This document shows positions 8,602 to 18,323 of a stretch of DNA of 64,000 nt, in pieces; positions within the stretch are counted from its first letter, which is position 1, and each line of letters opens with the position of its first letter. Made by a program: the position numbers and the translations under genes. Origin of the DNA: Alcanivorax sediminis (lineage in GTDB: Bacteria > Pseudomonadota > Gammaproteobacteria > Pseudomonadales > Alcanivoracaceae); contig NZ_WIRE01000001.1 in assembly GCF_009601165.1 (NCBI RefSeq), forward strand, positions 1,674,001 to 1,738,000, read 5' to 3'. The notes under the pieces were generated by a model. The model was not told the origin of the DNA and did not search any database. It saw only the letters and a list, made by a program, of their open reading frames with translations.

Positions 8602-9762
8602 CTAGAATAGCCCTTTGAAGAACATCAGGATATGGTGCCAGATCTTGGTCAGGAATCCTGCCTCTTCAATGCTCTCCAGTGCCACCAGGGGTTTCTGCAC
8701 CAGCACGTCGTTGTCCATGCGAACGGTGACGGTACCGTACTGCTGGCCTGCATTGATCGGAGCCTGCAGCTGCGGGTTGACCGTGACTTCGGCTTTCAGG
8801 TTCTCGTGGCTTTCCTTGGGAATAGTCAGCACCAGGTCTTCTGCCAGGCCAAGACGTACCTCACGCTTTTCCCCCATCCACAGTTCGGCGGTATCGAGGA
8901 TGTCGCCCGCACTGTAGGCCTTGTAGGTTTCGAAGAAGCGGAAGCCGTAAGTCAGCAGCTTCTGGGATTCACGGGCCCGTGCGCTTTCGGAATCCGTACC
9001 CATTACCACCGCGATCAGTCGCATATCGCCCTCTTTGGCCGACGACACCAGGCAGTAGCCGGCCTCATCGGTGTGACCGGTTTTCAGGCCATCAACACGC
9101 TCGTCCCGCCACAGAAGCAGGTTACGGTTCTGCTGGGTGATGCCGTTGTACGTGAACTCCTTCAGCGCATAGGTGCTGTAGTGTTCCGGGAAGTCTCGCA
9201 CGATAGCGCGGGCCAGAATGGCCATGTCCTTGGCGGTGGTGAAATGATTCTTGGCTGGCCAGCCGGTGGCATTCATGAAGTGCGTGCTATCCATGCCCAG
9301 GCGATGGGCATGCTGGTTCATCAAGTCGGCGAAGGCATCCTCGGAGCCGGCAATGAACTCGGCCATGGCTACGCTGGCGTCATTGCCGGACTGAATGATG
9401 ATGCCTTTCAGCAAGTCGCCCACGCTAACGCGGGTGCCTTCCTTGATGAACATTTTGGAGCCGCCCATGCGCCAGGCCTTGACGCTCACTGGAGCCATGT
9501 CGTCTTCAGACAGGTTGCCTTTTTGCAGTTCTGCCTCGGCAATATAGGCCGTCATCATCTTGGTCAGGCTGGCTGGAGGCAGGCGCTGTTCGGCATTGTG
9601 CTCAACAATAATGTGGCCACTGGCGGCATCCATCAGCAGATAGCCGCGCGCATCGATTTGCGGAGGACGGGGAACCATGCTGGCACTGGCCTGCAGGGTG
9701 ATGAGCGAACCAATAAAAGCAAAAAGAACAAAAAAAGAGCTGCGTATCGACTGGGAGCGCAT
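8602..9762 (-). CDS. dacA: D-alanyl-D-alanine carboxypeptidase PBP5/6
   Basis: A 386-residue low-molecular-mass PBP. Motifs: SLTK with Ser65 and Lys68, SGN at 125-127, and KTG at 227-229. A signal peptide with cleavage near residues 25-28 precedes the mature form. The C-terminal beta-rich PBP5 domain follows, ending in an amphipathic anchor (TKIWHHILMFFKGLF) that holds the enzyme to the periplasmic side of the inner membrane. It removes the terminal D-Ala of pentapeptides and so limits cross-linking. The 229 bases upstream to rlpA probably hold its own promoter. I could not pick a single convincing -35/-10 pair there. Confidence 0.96.
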   Translation of the reverse strand: MRSQSIRSSFFVLFAFIGSLITLQASASMVPRPPQIDARGYLLMDAASGHIIVEHNAEQRLPPASLTKMMTAYIAEAELQKGNLSEDDMAPVSVKAWRMGGSKMFIKEGTRVSVGDLLKGIIIQSGNDASVAMAEFIAGSEDAFADLMNQHAHRLGMDSTHFMNATGWPAKNHFTTAKDMAILARAIVRDFPEHYSTYALKEFTYNGITQQNRNLLLWRDERVDGLKTGHTDEAGYCLVSSAKEGDMRLIAVVMGTDSESARARESQKLLTYGFRFFETYKAYSAGDILDTAELWMGEKREVRLGLAEDLVLTIPKESHENLKAEVTVNPQLQAPINAGQQYGTVTVRMDNDVLVQKPLVALESIEEAGFLTKIWHHILMFFKGLF

Positions 9763-9991
9763 GGTTATCTGCCTGTAGTTCCTTGTCTTCCTGACAAAAT
9801 GAATAAATTAGGGCCCGGGTTTGCAGGGGTTTGACACGCGAATGGCAAAAAATTCCCTGTTTGGCTCGGGTGCAGTGGTGTTATCCCACCGCAAAGTGAC
9901 CACATGATGGCCGCATTTTAGGGCCTGGGTGTCAGAATTTGTACCGCAGGCTAACTGTTGTCGGACGATGTCGCACGAAGAAGCGTCCGCT

Positions 9992-10867
9992 TCAGGGAGT
10001 TACCGGCATCGGGCGGTCAAAGCCTGCATCGGCTACCTGCTGACGCATTTGCTGTCGGCTCAGGTCGTCCTGATAGGGGCCAAGCCATACCCGATACAGG
10101 GTTTGCTGTTCGCGAATCTCGGCTTCCAGCCCCAATTGTTCACGAAGAGACTGGCGCAAGCGTTCTGCGCTGGTGCGATCCTGAAAGGCTCCAGCCTGAA
10201 GGTAGAGCCAGTTGGTTGCCGGAGCGCTGGCAGTATTGGGCGGCGGGCTGTCCACGGCTGCGCGCACGGCGGTGGGGACGTTGCCGCTGGGAGTGCTGTT
10301 GTTATTTGGGGTGAGTGCTTCAACCCGAACCCGGCCGGTGCCAGCCTGATCGATGCCCAGCCGCACCGCAGCAGCCCAGGACAGATCGATGATGCGGCCT
10401 TCATGGAACGGACCGCGATCATTCACACGGACAACCAGGCTTTTGCCGTTGTCCAGATTGGTGACTCGCACATAGGTCGGCAAGGGCAAACTGCGGTGGG
10501 CGGCAGTAAACTGATACATATCGAAGGCTTCACCGCTGGAGGTGCGGTGACCATGAAACTTCTTCCCGTACCAGGAGGCATTACCCTCGGCGACATAGCC
10601 CTTGGCGTCAGGAAGCACATGGTAGGTCTTGCCCCACACGCTGTAGCTTTCCATGTTGCCGTAGCGGCTTCGCGGCTCCTGCTTGGGTACGGGTTCGGGC
10701 AGGCCGGAAACATCCCGGTGCTGATCCGGCGCGGTATCCTGCTGCAGGCTGTAGCGGTCAGAGCCGGGTGCGCCGCTCGCATCAGGCTGCGTGCCCGAAG
10801 GCGGCGGAGACGTCACGCAGGCGCCGAGAAAGGCGCTCGCGCTCACCAGTGTTGCCAGGCGTTTCAT
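9992..10867 (-). CDS. rlpA: RlpA septal/outer-membrane lytic transglycosylase lipoprotein with SPOR domain
   Basis: A 291-residue lipoprotein: the signal ends in LGAC, lipidated at Cys17. The central double-psi beta-barrel has the RlpA signature (GNASWYGKKFHGHRTSSGE, then VVRVNDRGPFHEGRIIDLS, which includes the catalytic-site Asp). A proline/asparagine-rich linker leads to a C-terminal SPOR domain at about 205-285 (LYLQAGAFQDRTSAERL). In Pseudomonas, RlpA cleaves glycan strands stripped of stem peptides, and SPOR domains bind such strands at septa. Its start overlaps the mltB stop by four bases, so the two are translationally coupled. Confidence 0.95.
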   Translation of the reverse strand: MKRLATLVSASAFLGACVTSPPPSGTQPDASGAPGSDRYSLQQDTAPDQHRDVSGLPEPVPKQEPRSRYGNMESYSVWGKTYHVLPDAKGYVAEGNASWYGKKFHGHRTSSGEAFDMYQFTAAHRSLPLPTYVRVTNLDNGKSLVVRVNDRGPFHEGRIIDLSWAAAVRLGIDQAGTGRVRVEALTPNNNSTPSGNVPTAVRAAVDSPPPNTASAPATNWLYLQAGAFQDRTSAERLRQSLREQLGLEAEIREQQTLYRVWLGPYQDDLSRQQMRQQVADAGFDRPMPVTP

Positions 10868-11913
10868 TGTGAACTCTCCAGCGCGGTTGCCAACTGCCGG
10901 GACAGTTGTAGCACGGCCATCGCATAGAGGCGACTGTGGTTATAGCGGGTGATCGTATAGAAATTGTCAGTAGCCAACCAGAATTCGGCGCCCTCGGTGC
11001 CTTGCAGATCCAACAGTGCCACCCTGGTGCTATCAGGCAGGTCAAAGCAGTATTCGCTGGTAATGGCGGCGTTGCAGCTCAGCGGTGAGACTCCAGCAGC
11101 CCGGGCCTTGGCCAGGGTAAAACTGGGTTTCTCACCTTTCTTGGCCAAGGGAGCGTAGCCACTGCCATTCAGCTGGGCGCGGGCGGCCACCGGCAGGCCC
11201 GGGGTCCATTTATGCTCGCTGAAGTAATTCGCAACCGAGCCAATCGCGTCCACCGGGTTATTGACCAGGTCGGTGATGCCATCGTTATCGAAATCCACCG
11301 CGTAGGCCTGATAGCTGGTGGGAATGAACTGGCCGAACCCCATCGCGCCCGCATAGGAGCCGGTGATGGTTTCAGCATCGATGTGTGCCTGCTGCTCCAG
11401 CTCGAACAATGCCTTGAGCTGCTTGCTGAAGAAGGCTCCGCGGGGCGGATAGTCAAAGCCCAGCGTGGCCAATGCATCGACCACCCGGTAGGTGCCCATG
11501 TGCTGGCCATAGCGGGTTTCTACGCCAATGATGGCGAGGATGATCTCCCTTGGCACACCGTAGGTCTGCTCGGCCCGGGTCAGGGTATCGGCATGGACTT
11601 TGGCGAACTCCACGCCTTTCTGGACCCGGCTTTCCTGCAGAAAAATCTTCTGGTAAGTGGCCCAGGTATGGGTCTTCTCGGCCGGTCGGGCAATGGACTC
11701 GAGAATTTTGGGCTGGCATTCGGCACTGCCCAGCACGGTGCGAATCCGCTGCTCGTCCAGCCCTTGTTTCACCAGCTCGGCGATCATTGCCTTGGCTGCA
11801 GGGCGTTCCAGGTAAGGGCTGTTATCAGGGCAGGTGTGCTTGAGTTCCGCCTGGGCGGTGAGTGCCGCAAGAGAGAGGAGGGAACCAATGAGTCCTTGAT
11901 GAAATCGCCGCAA
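10864..11913 (-). CDS. mltB: Lytic murein transglycosylase B
   Basis: A 349-residue family-103 lytic transglycosylase. It has a signal peptide (SLLSLAALTAQA) without a lipobox, so it is likely soluble periplasmic, unlike E. coli MltB. The catalytic Glu132 lies in IIGVETRYGQHMGTYRV. Substrate-groove motifs GAMGFGQFIPTSYQAYAVDF and DAIGSVANYFSEHKW follow. It cleaves the MurNAc-GlcNAc bond to give 1,6-anhydro ends. It lies between rodA and rlpA, an arrangement also seen in pseudomonads, and its last codons overlap rlpA. Confidence 0.95.
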   Translation of the reverse strand: MRRFHQGLIGSLLSLAALTAQAELKHTCPDNSPYLERPAAKAMIAELVKQGLDEQRIRTVLGSAECQPKILESIARPAEKTHTWATYQKIFLQESRVQKGVEFAKVHADTLTRAEQTYGVPREIILAIIGVETRYGQHMGTYRVVDALATLGFDYPPRGAFFSKQLKALFELEQQAHIDAETITGSYAGAMGFGQFIPTSYQAYAVDFDNDGITDLVNNPVDAIGSVANYFSEHKWTPGLPVAARAQLNGSGYAPLAKKGEKPSFTLAKARAAGVSPLSCNAAITSEYCFDLPDSTRVALLDLQGTEGAEFWLATDNFYTITRYNHSRLYAMAVLQLSRQLATALESSQ

Positions 11914-11991
11914 AGCCGCTACTCCTGTTGGTTTTCTTTTGGGGCAGCCGCTCCAGCGTGTTGCCTGCTGCGTGAAGCGTGCTGCGGTTAC

Positions 11992-13137
11992 TCAATAACT
12001 AATCAGCCGCCGGTGTGTCTGGATGGACATCAGCATGCCGAAGCTGGCCAGCAAGGTAACGATGGACGTGCCCCCGTAACTCACCAGCGGCAGCGGAACC
12101 CCCACTACCGGTAGCAGGCCTGTCACCATGCCCATGTTGACGAAGACGTAAATAAAGAACGTCATTGTCAGACTCGAGCCCAGTAATCGCGAGAAAGTAT
12201 CCTGCGCCTGCCAGCTGATAAAGAAGCCGCGCCCCACGATCACCAGGTACATGATCAGCAGCACACACACTCCAATCAGGCCGAACTCCTCACTGAGTAC
12301 CGCCAGGATAAAGTCGGTGGAGGACTCGGGGAGAAAATCCAGTCGTGACTGGGTGCCATCCAGCCAGCCCTTGCCATCAACGCCGCCGGAACCGATTGCC
12401 GTCTTTGACTGGATAATGTTCCAGCCAGTTCCCCGGGGATCCGCTTCCGGGTTTAAAAAAGTGTCTACCCGGTTGCGCTGGTAGTCGTGCATGACAAAGA
12501 AATACATCAGTGGTGCTGCAGTGACGACCACAATCACGGCCACCGCAATGAGCCGCCATGAGAGTCCCGCCATGAACAGCACCACCAGGCCGCTGGCTGC
12601 AATGAGGATGGCGGTGCCCAAGTCAGGCTGCAGGCCAATGAGCATGGCTGGCAGGCCAAGCAGGATCAGGGCGCCAACCACATCAATGAGTTTGGGAGGA
12701 AGGGTCCGTTCACTGAAGAACCAGGCCACCATGGCGGGGACAGCGAGTTTCATGACTTCCGAGGGCTGGAAGCGGCCGAGTCCCGGGATTGATAGCCAGC
12801 GTTGCGCCCCTTTGGCTTCGGTGCCCGCAACCAGTACCAAGATCAGTAGCACCAGGCCGATGGTGTAGATCACCGGGGCCCAGAAGCGGTAGCTGCGCGG
12901 TGGGAACTGGGCAAGGATAAACATGGCGGTGAGACCTGCCCCGAAGCGAATGCACTGTCTGACCAGCAGCTCCAGGCTTTCACCGCCCGCGCTGTACAGC
13001 ACAGCGAGGCCAGCCAGCATCAACAGTAGCAGGCTCGCCAACAGCGGTGCATCCAGGTGAAGCCGTTCGGCCAGACCGGGAGAGAGCGAGGCGCCGCTCT
13101 GTCCCGGCATCTGGCGGAAAAATTCGCGCTGGCTCAT
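11992..13137 (-). CDS. rodA: RodA, SEDS peptidoglycan glycosyltransferase of the elongasome
   Basis: A 381-residue polytopic membrane protein (about ten spans) of the SEDS family. Signature runs are PDLGTAILIAASGLVVLF in the middle and PVVGVPLPLVSYGGTSIVT near the C-terminus. The region GSGGVDGKGWLDGTQSRLDFLPESSTDF carries the periplasmic loop with the catalytic-type Asp residues. It polymerises lipid II with its partner PBP2. The first codon overlaps the mrdA stop by four bases, giving tight coupling of the RodA-PBP2 pair. Confidence 0.97.
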   Translation of the reverse strand: MSQREFFRQMPGQSGASLSPGLAERLHLDAPLLASLLLLMLAGLAVLYSAGGESLELLVRQCIRFGAGLTAMFILAQFPPRSYRFWAPVIYTIGLVLLILVLVAGTEAKGAQRWLSIPGLGRFQPSEVMKLAVPAMVAWFFSERTLPPKLIDVVGALILLGLPAMLIGLQPDLGTAILIAASGLVVLFMAGLSWRLIAVAVIVVVTAAPLMYFFVMHDYQRNRVDTFLNPEADPRGTGWNIIQSKTAIGSGGVDGKGWLDGTQSRLDFLPESSTDFILAVLSEEFGLIGVCVLLIMYLVIVGRGFFISWQAQDTFSRLLGSSLTMTFFIYVFVNMGMVTGLLPVVGVPLPLVSYGGTSIVTLLASFGMLMSIQTHRRLISY

Positions 13138-15071
13138 GGGGTTTCCTCGCTGGCCGGGTCCTGGCTGTCCGCGGCACGCTGGTTTTCGCTGGCAATCATA
13201 TCTGCGAAGGTGGCGGGTACGTCCAGCTCTCCCTTGTCGTTGAGCAGCCAGGCGTCCATCACTTCACGGGCCACAGGCCCGGCCGTGGAACCACCATGAC
13301 GACCATTCTCAACTAGCACCGCCACCGCGATGGCAGGTTTGTCTGCCGGGGCGAAAGACACCATCAGAGCGTGGTCCAGCATACGCTCGGCCAGCTCCTC
13401 TTCCTTGTAGGTCTCATCCTGGCCAACCGAAAACACCTGGGCGGTCCCGGACTTGGCAGCGATGGAGTACTGGGCATTTACCGCCATGATGCGGGCGGTG
13501 CCCTTGGGCCCGGTCACATCCACCATGGCATTGGTCATCTTTTCCCAATTGCTCTCATCCTGAAGCACCAGGTCGGTGCGCTCTACAGGCTGCTGTTCGC
13601 CGGCCAAAGTGGGAATGATGGTTTTGCCGCGGCTGGCGACGGTGGCAGTGGCCGTCGCGAGCTGTAGCGGGGTGGCCAGCACAAAGCCCTGACCAATACT
13701 GGCGTTGATGGTGTCACCGTGGAACCAGGGCCGATTTCGGAAGGCTTTCTTCCACTCCTTGGACGGCATCAGGCCCTGGGATTCGTTATCCAGATCGATA
13801 CCGGTGACCTGCCCCAGTGAAAACTCGCTCATGTAATCGTGCATCCGGTCGATGCCGAGCTTGAAGCCCATGTCATAGAAATAGGTGTCGCAGGATTGCA
13901 CCACGGCCAGATGCAAATCGACTCGGCCATGTCCCCAGCGCTTCCAGTCCCGGTAGCGGTGCGGGTCATTTTCCAGTTGGTAGAAGCCGGGGTCGCGAAT
14001 GCTGCGCTGCCAGTTGGTCACGCCGGCATCAAGTCCGGCCAGGCCGAGCATGGGTTTGATGGTGGAGCCTGGCGGGTAACGCCCCTGCAGCGCACGATTG
14101 AACAAGGGGTTATCGTGATCATTGCGGTAAGCTGAGTAGTCCTTGTGGGAAATGCCAGTCACGAACAGGTTGGGGTTGAAACCCGGTCGGCTGACGAAGG
14201 CTAGCACACTGCCATCACGGGGATCGATGGCCACCACTGCGCCCCGGCGATCGCCGAGGGCATCGTAGGCAGCTTGTTGAACCCGCATGGAAAGGTGCAG
14301 ACGCAGATCCTGTCCTGGTACAGGGGGCTGCTCTTCCAGAACACGCAGAATGCGCCCGCGGGCATTGGTTTCCACCTGGCGATAGCCGACACTGCCGTGC
14401 AAACGGTCTTCGTAATATCGTTCGATACCGGTTCGGCCGTAAAAGTGGGTGCCAGCATAATCGCGTTGTTGATCCAGATTCATGGCATCCAGATCCTGAA
14501 TGTTGATCCGGTTTACGTAGCCGATGACATGGGAAAACAGCATGTCATGAGGGTAGTGACGTACCGGGTCAGCAGAAATGCGCAGCCCTTGCAGTCGATG
14601 TTGATTCACCACCAGGCGGGCAATTTCCTCTTCCGTGAGTCGGCCACGTAGAGGGACCGGTTCCCATGGTCGGCGCCCGGCCCGACGGCGTTTTTCGAAG
14701 CGCTCCCGGTCACCCTCGTCCAGTTCAACCAGTTTGGCCACTTCAGCCAGAAGTGCATCCAGATCTTTGGTCTGCTCAATAATGACTTCGAGGGAAAAAT
14801 CGGGTCGATTTTCCGCAAGGATAAGGCCGTCTCGATCAGTGATCAGCCCGCGCGGAGGGGATACGGCCTGGGTCTGTACCCGGTTGTTGTCACTCAGGGT
14901 GGTATAACGGCTGTGTTCGATGACCTGCAGCCAGATCATGCGACTGACCAGCACACCAGTGAGTACCAACACCAGAACGACGCCCACGACCAGACGCACG
15001 CCGAAAATGCGCTGTTCATGATGGTGGTCTTTCAGGGTTAAAGGTCGACGCATGTTGGCGTTAGCGCACAC
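13134..15071 (-). CDS. mrdA: Penicillin-binding protein 2 (MrdA), transpeptidase of the elongasome
   Basis: A 645-residue class B PBP. One N-terminal membrane span (about 24-48) is followed by the pedestal domain with the R1-type motif AVSPPRGLITDRDGLILAEN. The transpeptidase has STIK with active Ser336 (YPPGSTIKPMLGL), an SxD-type motif in the region around QSCDTYFYD, and KSGTAQ. It cross-links peptidoglycan made by RodA during rod elongation. The start at ATG 15071 gives a basic cytoplasmic tail before the membrane span. Nine bases separate it from rlmH upstream. Confidence 0.97.
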   Translation of the reverse strand: MCANANMRRPLTLKDHHHEQRIFGVRLVVGVVLVLVLTGVLVSRMIWLQVIEHSRYTTLSDNNRVQTQAVSPPRGLITDRDGLILAENRPDFSLEVIIEQTKDLDALLAEVAKLVELDEGDRERFEKRRRAGRRPWEPVPLRGRLTEEEIARLVVNQHRLQGLRISADPVRHYPHDMLFSHVIGYVNRINIQDLDAMNLDQQRDYAGTHFYGRTGIERYYEDRLHGSVGYRQVETNARGRILRVLEEQPPVPGQDLRLHLSMRVQQAAYDALGDRRGAVVAIDPRDGSVLAFVSRPGFNPNLFVTGISHKDYSAYRNDHDNPLFNRALQGRYPPGSTIKPMLGLAGLDAGVTNWQRSIRDPGFYQLENDPHRYRDWKRWGHGRVDLHLAVVQSCDTYFYDMGFKLGIDRMHDYMSEFSLGQVTGIDLDNESQGLMPSKEWKKAFRNRPWFHGDTINASIGQGFVLATPLQLATATATVASRGKTIIPTLAGEQQPVERTDLVLQDESNWEKMTNAMVDVTGPKGTARIMAVNAQYSIAAKSGTAQVFSVGQDETYKEEELAERMLDHALMVSFAPADKPAIAVAVLVENGRHGGSTAGPVAREVMDAWLLNDKGELDVPATFADMIASENQRAADSQDPASEETP

Positions 15072-15080
15072 TCATAAGGG

Positions 15081-15551
15081 TCAGCGATGATAGGGGTGGC
15101 CAGTCAGCAACGTCCAGCCACGATAAAGCTGTTCTGCCAATAACACTCGCACCAGCGGGTGTGGCAGGGTCAGCTTCGACAGACTCCATTGTTCATGGGT
15201 GCTGGCGGACAATTGCGGGCAAAGGCCATCCGGGCCGCCGACCAGAATTACCAGATCTTGTCCCAGATCTTTCAGTTCCCCCAGTTTACGGCTGAGTGCC
15301 GGGGTGTCCAGTGCGCGGCCTCTCACTTCCAGCGCCACTGTCTTGGCGCCGGGGTATTTCTCCAGCCGTTTGCGGATGGCGTCAGCTTCAGTGCGGATCT
15401 GGCTGTTAGTGTCGCCCTTGCCACGTTTGGGCATGGGGAGTTCTTCCAGCTCCAGGCGCATGTCCGGGGGCATGCGCTTCTGGTATTCGACAAAGCCTTC
15501 GGTAACCCAGCCGGGCATCCGGGTGCCAACCGCGAGCAGAAAGATGCGCAT
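15081..15551 (-). CDS. rlmH: 23S rRNA (pseudouridine1915-N3)-methyltransferase
   Basis: A 156-residue SPOUT-class methyltransferase, the family's usual length (E. coli 155). The trefoil-knot SAM site shows as ALEVRGRALDTPALSRKL and ILVGGPDGLCP. The C-terminus ends in the strongly conserved LLAEQLYRGWTLLTGHPYHR. It methylates pseudouridine 1915 in helix 69 on assembled 70S ribosomes. Start ATG at 15551 directly follows the rsfS stop (3-base gap). Neighbours on both sides match the E. coli rsfS-rlmH-mrdA order. Confidence 0.97.
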   Translation of the reverse strand: MRIFLLAVGTRMPGWVTEGFVEYQKRMPPDMRLELEELPMPKRGKGDTNSQIRTEADAIRKRLEKYPGAKTVALEVRGRALDTPALSRKLGELKDLGQDLVILVGGPDGLCPQLSASTHEQWSLSKLTLPHPLVRVLLAEQLYRGWTLLTGHPYHR

Positions 15552-15554
15552 GGA

Positions 15555-15917
15555 TCAGGCGTCTTGGTCCTGGCTGCGGTCGGGATGGTGATCCGGGTTG
15601 CGCCACAGGCGTTCCAGGTCATAGAACTCGCGGGTCGCCGGCAGCATCACGTGGACGATGACATCGCCCAGATCCACCAGGATCCATTCCCCGGTGTCTT
15701 CGCCTTCGCTGCCGACCGGCGGATGGTCGGCTTTTTTGGCCGCGTCGATCACGTTATCGGCCAGAGCCTTCACGTGGCGGTTGGAGGTACCGCTGGCGAT
15801 CACCATGTGATCCGCCATGCTGGTCATGTCACGCACGTCCAGTTCGGTAATTTTCTGGGCTTTCAGTTCTTCCAGGGCGTTGATGACCAGGGACAGAAGC
15901 GGGGTGTCTGCGCTCAT
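15555..15917 (-). CDS. rsfS: Ribosomal silencing factor RsfS
   Basis: A 120-residue protein of the Iojap/RsfS family with the runs [25 protein letters not shown] and [18 protein letters not shown]. The tail contains [24 protein letters not shown]. It binds L14 on the 50S subunit and blocks joining with 30S under starvation. Its start overlaps the nadD stop by four bases, and rlmH follows after 3 bases, so these are one operon. Confidence 0.97.
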   Translation of the reverse strand: MSADTPLLSLVINALEELKAQKITELDVRDMTSMADHMVIASGTSNRHVKALADNVIDAAKKADHPPVGSEGEDTGEWILVDLGDVIVHVMLPATREFYDLERLWRNPDHHPDRSQDQDA

Positions 15918-16597
15918 GGTGCCTCATAATTGGTTGATGGAGTCGTCGTTGCCACATTATACAGGTGATGGCGGCGAATATGGGTGCTGACTGCGGGATC
16001 CAGTGCCGGGCAGTCGCCTTTTTTTTCCAGTGCCTCACGGATGGCGGTGGCGGAGACATCCAGAAAGGGACGTTGCAGCATCAATCGCAGACCACTGGGG
16101 TGTTGCAGTAGTTGTGCCGCATCGCTCTCCGGAAAGGCAGCCTGAACCTTGTCCGGCGCAAGTGCGCACTCCGGACGCGGAACTACTGCCAGGTGGCACA
16201 GGGTGGCGTACTCCTGCCAGCGATGCCATTGATGGAGGTTGGCGAAACTGTCTGCCCCAATCATGAATATGAGAGGGCGGTCGGCGCATTGGTCGCGAAA
16301 GTGACGCAGCGTATTCAGGCTGTAACTGGGGCCTGTCTGGCGCAGCTCCCAGTCATCTACGACCAGTTCCGGGTATTCCCTGCAGGCCAGTCGCAGCATG
16401 GCCAGACGCTGTTCGCCATCGGCCATGGGTTGCGCCTTGTGTGGCGGTACGGCATTGGGCAGCAAATGCACATGGGCCCCTCCCAGCACCTTCGACACTG
16501 CACGAGCCGCACTGATGTGGGCGCGATGCACCGGATCGAAGGTGCCGCCGAAGAGAACGAGCGGGTTGCTGGACGCCGGAGGCTGGACGCTAGGCAA
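15914..16597 (-). CDS. nadD: Nicotinate-nucleotide adenylyltransferase (TTG start)
   Basis: A 227-residue NAD-biosynthesis enzyme that adenylates nicotinate mononucleotide. The nucleotidyltransferase motif [13 protein letters not shown] has the two catalytic His residues, and [10 protein letters not shown] is the ISSTxIR-type C-terminal motif. No ATG precedes the catalytic motif in frame. The only reasonable start is TTG at 16597, seven bases after GGAG. The nearby ATG in another frame reaches a stop after six codons. The first ten residues are thus encoded by a short repeat (16573-16590) found also at 7371-7388, and make a non-conserved extension. Confidence 0.93.
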   Translation of the reverse strand: MPSVQPPASSNPLVLFGGTFDPVHRAHISAARAVSKVLGGAHVHLLPNAVPPHKAQPMADGEQRLAMLRLACREYPELVVDDWELRQTGPSYSLNTLRHFRDQCADRPLIFMIGADSFANLHQWHRWQEYATLCHLAVVPRPECALAPDKVQAAFPESDAAQLLQHPSGLRLMLQRPFLDVSATAIREALEKKGDCPALDPAVSTHIRRHHLYNVATTTPSTNYEAP

Positions 16598-16647
16598 GTG
16601 GCGTCTCCATTTTCAGTGGCAGGCTCCCGACGTCAGGCATCTGGCGT

Positions 16648-17904
16648 TTACTGCCTGATGTGCCCATCACCCAGCACTACCCATTTCTGGCTGGTCAGGC
16701 CTTCCAGACCCACCGGACCGCGGGCGTGGATCTTGTCGGTGGAGATGCCGATTTCGGCACCCAGACCGTACTCGAAGCCATCCGCGAAGCGGGTAGACGC
16801 ATTGACCATCACCGAGCTGGAATCCACTTCCGTCAGGAACTGGCGGGCTCGGGTGTAATTCTCTGTGATGATGGCCTCAGTATGGCCTGAGCTGTAGCGG
16901 TTGATGTGCTCAATGGCCGCATCCAGATCGCGGACAATTTTCACCGCCAGGATCGGCGCCAGGAATTCTTCGCTCCAGTCAGTTTCGGTGGCTTCGTTCA
17001 TGCTCGCCACCAGGCTGCGGGCCTGCTCGCAACCGCGCAGCTCGACTCCTGCTTCCTGATATCGAGCGGCCAGCTGAGGTAGCACCTGTCCTGCAATGGC
17101 GTTGGCCACCAGCAGGGTTTCGGTGGTGTTACAGGTGCCATAGCGCTGGGTCTTGGCGTTGTAAGCCACTTCGATGGCTTTGGCGATATCCGCCTGGTCA
17201 TCAATATAGGTGTGGCAATTGCCATCCAGATGCTTGATCACCGGTACCCGGGCATCATTACTGATGCGCTCGATCAGGCCTTTGCCGCCACGAGGGACGA
17301 TCACGTCCACAAACTCAGGATGGCTGATCAGTTCCCCGACCGCGGCGCGGTCGGTGGTTTCAACCACCTGAACTGCTGTATCAGGCAGGCCAGCCTCACG
17401 CAGGCCAATGCGGATGCACTCGGCGATGGCCTGATTGGCGTTGATTGCCTCGGAGCCGCCACGCAGGATGGCCGCGTTGCCGGATTTCAGGCACAGGGCG
17501 GCGGCGTCGATGGTCACATTGGGCCGTGACTCGTAGATGATGCCAATGACACCCAGCGGAACCCGCATCTTGCCCACCTGAATGCCAGACGGACGGTAGG
17601 CGAGATCGGTGATGGTGCCCACCGGATCGGCCAGACTGATGATCTGCTCAAGCCCTTCCACCATGCCGTCAAAACGGGCCGGGGTCAGCTCCAGCCGGTC
17701 AAGCAGGGCGGCGTCCAGGCCGTTGTTGCGGCCATTGTCCAGATCCTGCTGATTGGCTTGCAGGATGGCACTGCGGTGGCTGCGCAGGGCGCTGGCAATC
17801 GCGCCCAGTGCCTTGTCCTTGTCGCCAGAGCTGGCGCGGGCCATGGCCCGGGAAGCCTGACGAGCCTGCTCGCCAAGTCGCTGCATGTATTGCTGGATGT
17901 CCAT
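16648..17904 (-). CDS. proA: Gamma-glutamyl phosphate reductase
   Basis: A 418-residue NADPH-dependent enzyme of the aldehyde dehydrogenase superfamily, second step of proline synthesis. Family motifs include [39 protein letters not shown] and the catalytic Cys in [13 protein letters not shown]. The C-terminus has [25 protein letters not shown]. It begins the nadD-rsfS-rlmH transcript direction, and the 50 bases to nadD hold part of a short repeat. A -10 box lies 33 bases before the ATG. Confidence 0.97.
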   Translation of the reverse strand: MDIQQYMQRLGEQARQASRAMARASSGDKDKALGAIASALRSHRSAILQANQQDLDNGRNNGLDAALLDRLELTPARFDGMVEGLEQIISLADPVGTITDLAYRPSGIQVGKMRVPLGVIGIIYESRPNVTIDAAALCLKSGNAAILRGGSEAINANQAIAECIRIGLREAGLPDTAVQVVETTDRAAVGELISHPEFVDVIVPRGGKGLIERISNDARVPVIKHLDGNCHTYIDDQADIAKAIEVAYNAKTQRYGTCNTTETLLVANAIAGQVLPQLAARYQEAGVELRGCEQARSLVASMNEATETDWSEEFLAPILAVKIVRDLDAAIEHINRYSSGHTEAIITENYTRARQFLTEVDSSSVMVNASTRFADGFEYGLGAEIGISTDKIHARGPVGLEGLTSQKWVVLGDGHIRQ

Positions 17905-17936
17905 AGAGTCACAAACTGAATGAAGTAAAGAGCGGC

Positions 17937-17942
17937 ATTATA
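17937..17942 (-). promoter_or_regulatory. Consensus -10 box (TATAAT) of the proA promoter
   Basis: TATAAT on the minus strand, 33 bases upstream of the proA ATG. The best -35 candidate, TTATCC, is weak and 18 bases away, so an activator or an extended element may help. It may drive the proA-nadD-rsfS-rlmH-mrdA-rodA-mltB-rlpA series. Confidence 0.55.
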
Positions 17943-18323
17943 GCGAACCGGGCGGATTCTGGATAACTCTGGGTGAGTCAGTGTCCTGAAGGGGCTGCCG
18001 CTGGTCGGTGAGTCTTCTCGCGTACGCGCCGTCAGGTCGTTCACGGCAGGGTGTAAATATCGGCTAACGAGCTTGGGTTTTTCCCTTCAGCCCCGCTGGT
18101 TCGGGCGGTACAGCGTTGTTTGTCGCTGCCTTATCACCTTGGATGATGTACGGTGCTTTACGCTTACATACAAATAGTTAAGAATTGAAAGACTTTGCTA
18201 CATGGCGGCGCTATGGCCGTACATGCTGGCACGATTGTGCCACCTTGTAGCGTTTATTGGCGAGTTTACCGGTGCCTTCGAGGGCATCCCAAAAACAAGA
18301 ACAACGCACACGGAGCCAACCTC
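17943..18323. other. Divergent intergenic region proA / RhlA-PilZ gene
   Basis: The 381 bases between the proA promoter and the hydrolase gene must hold the promoter of the latter. An AT-rich stretch (TTTACG near 18156 followed by ATAGTTAAGAAT near 18174) is the best candidate but is not close to consensus. A frame opening at 18195 reads into the gene, but the stretch before 18324 lacks family similarity. No other structure stands out. Confidence 0.35.

Noticed and set aside
8632..9834. 400-codon open frame on the plus strand
   Set aside because: It is antisense to dacA, whose three PBP motifs are intact. The frame is open only because of GC-rich codon use on the other strand.
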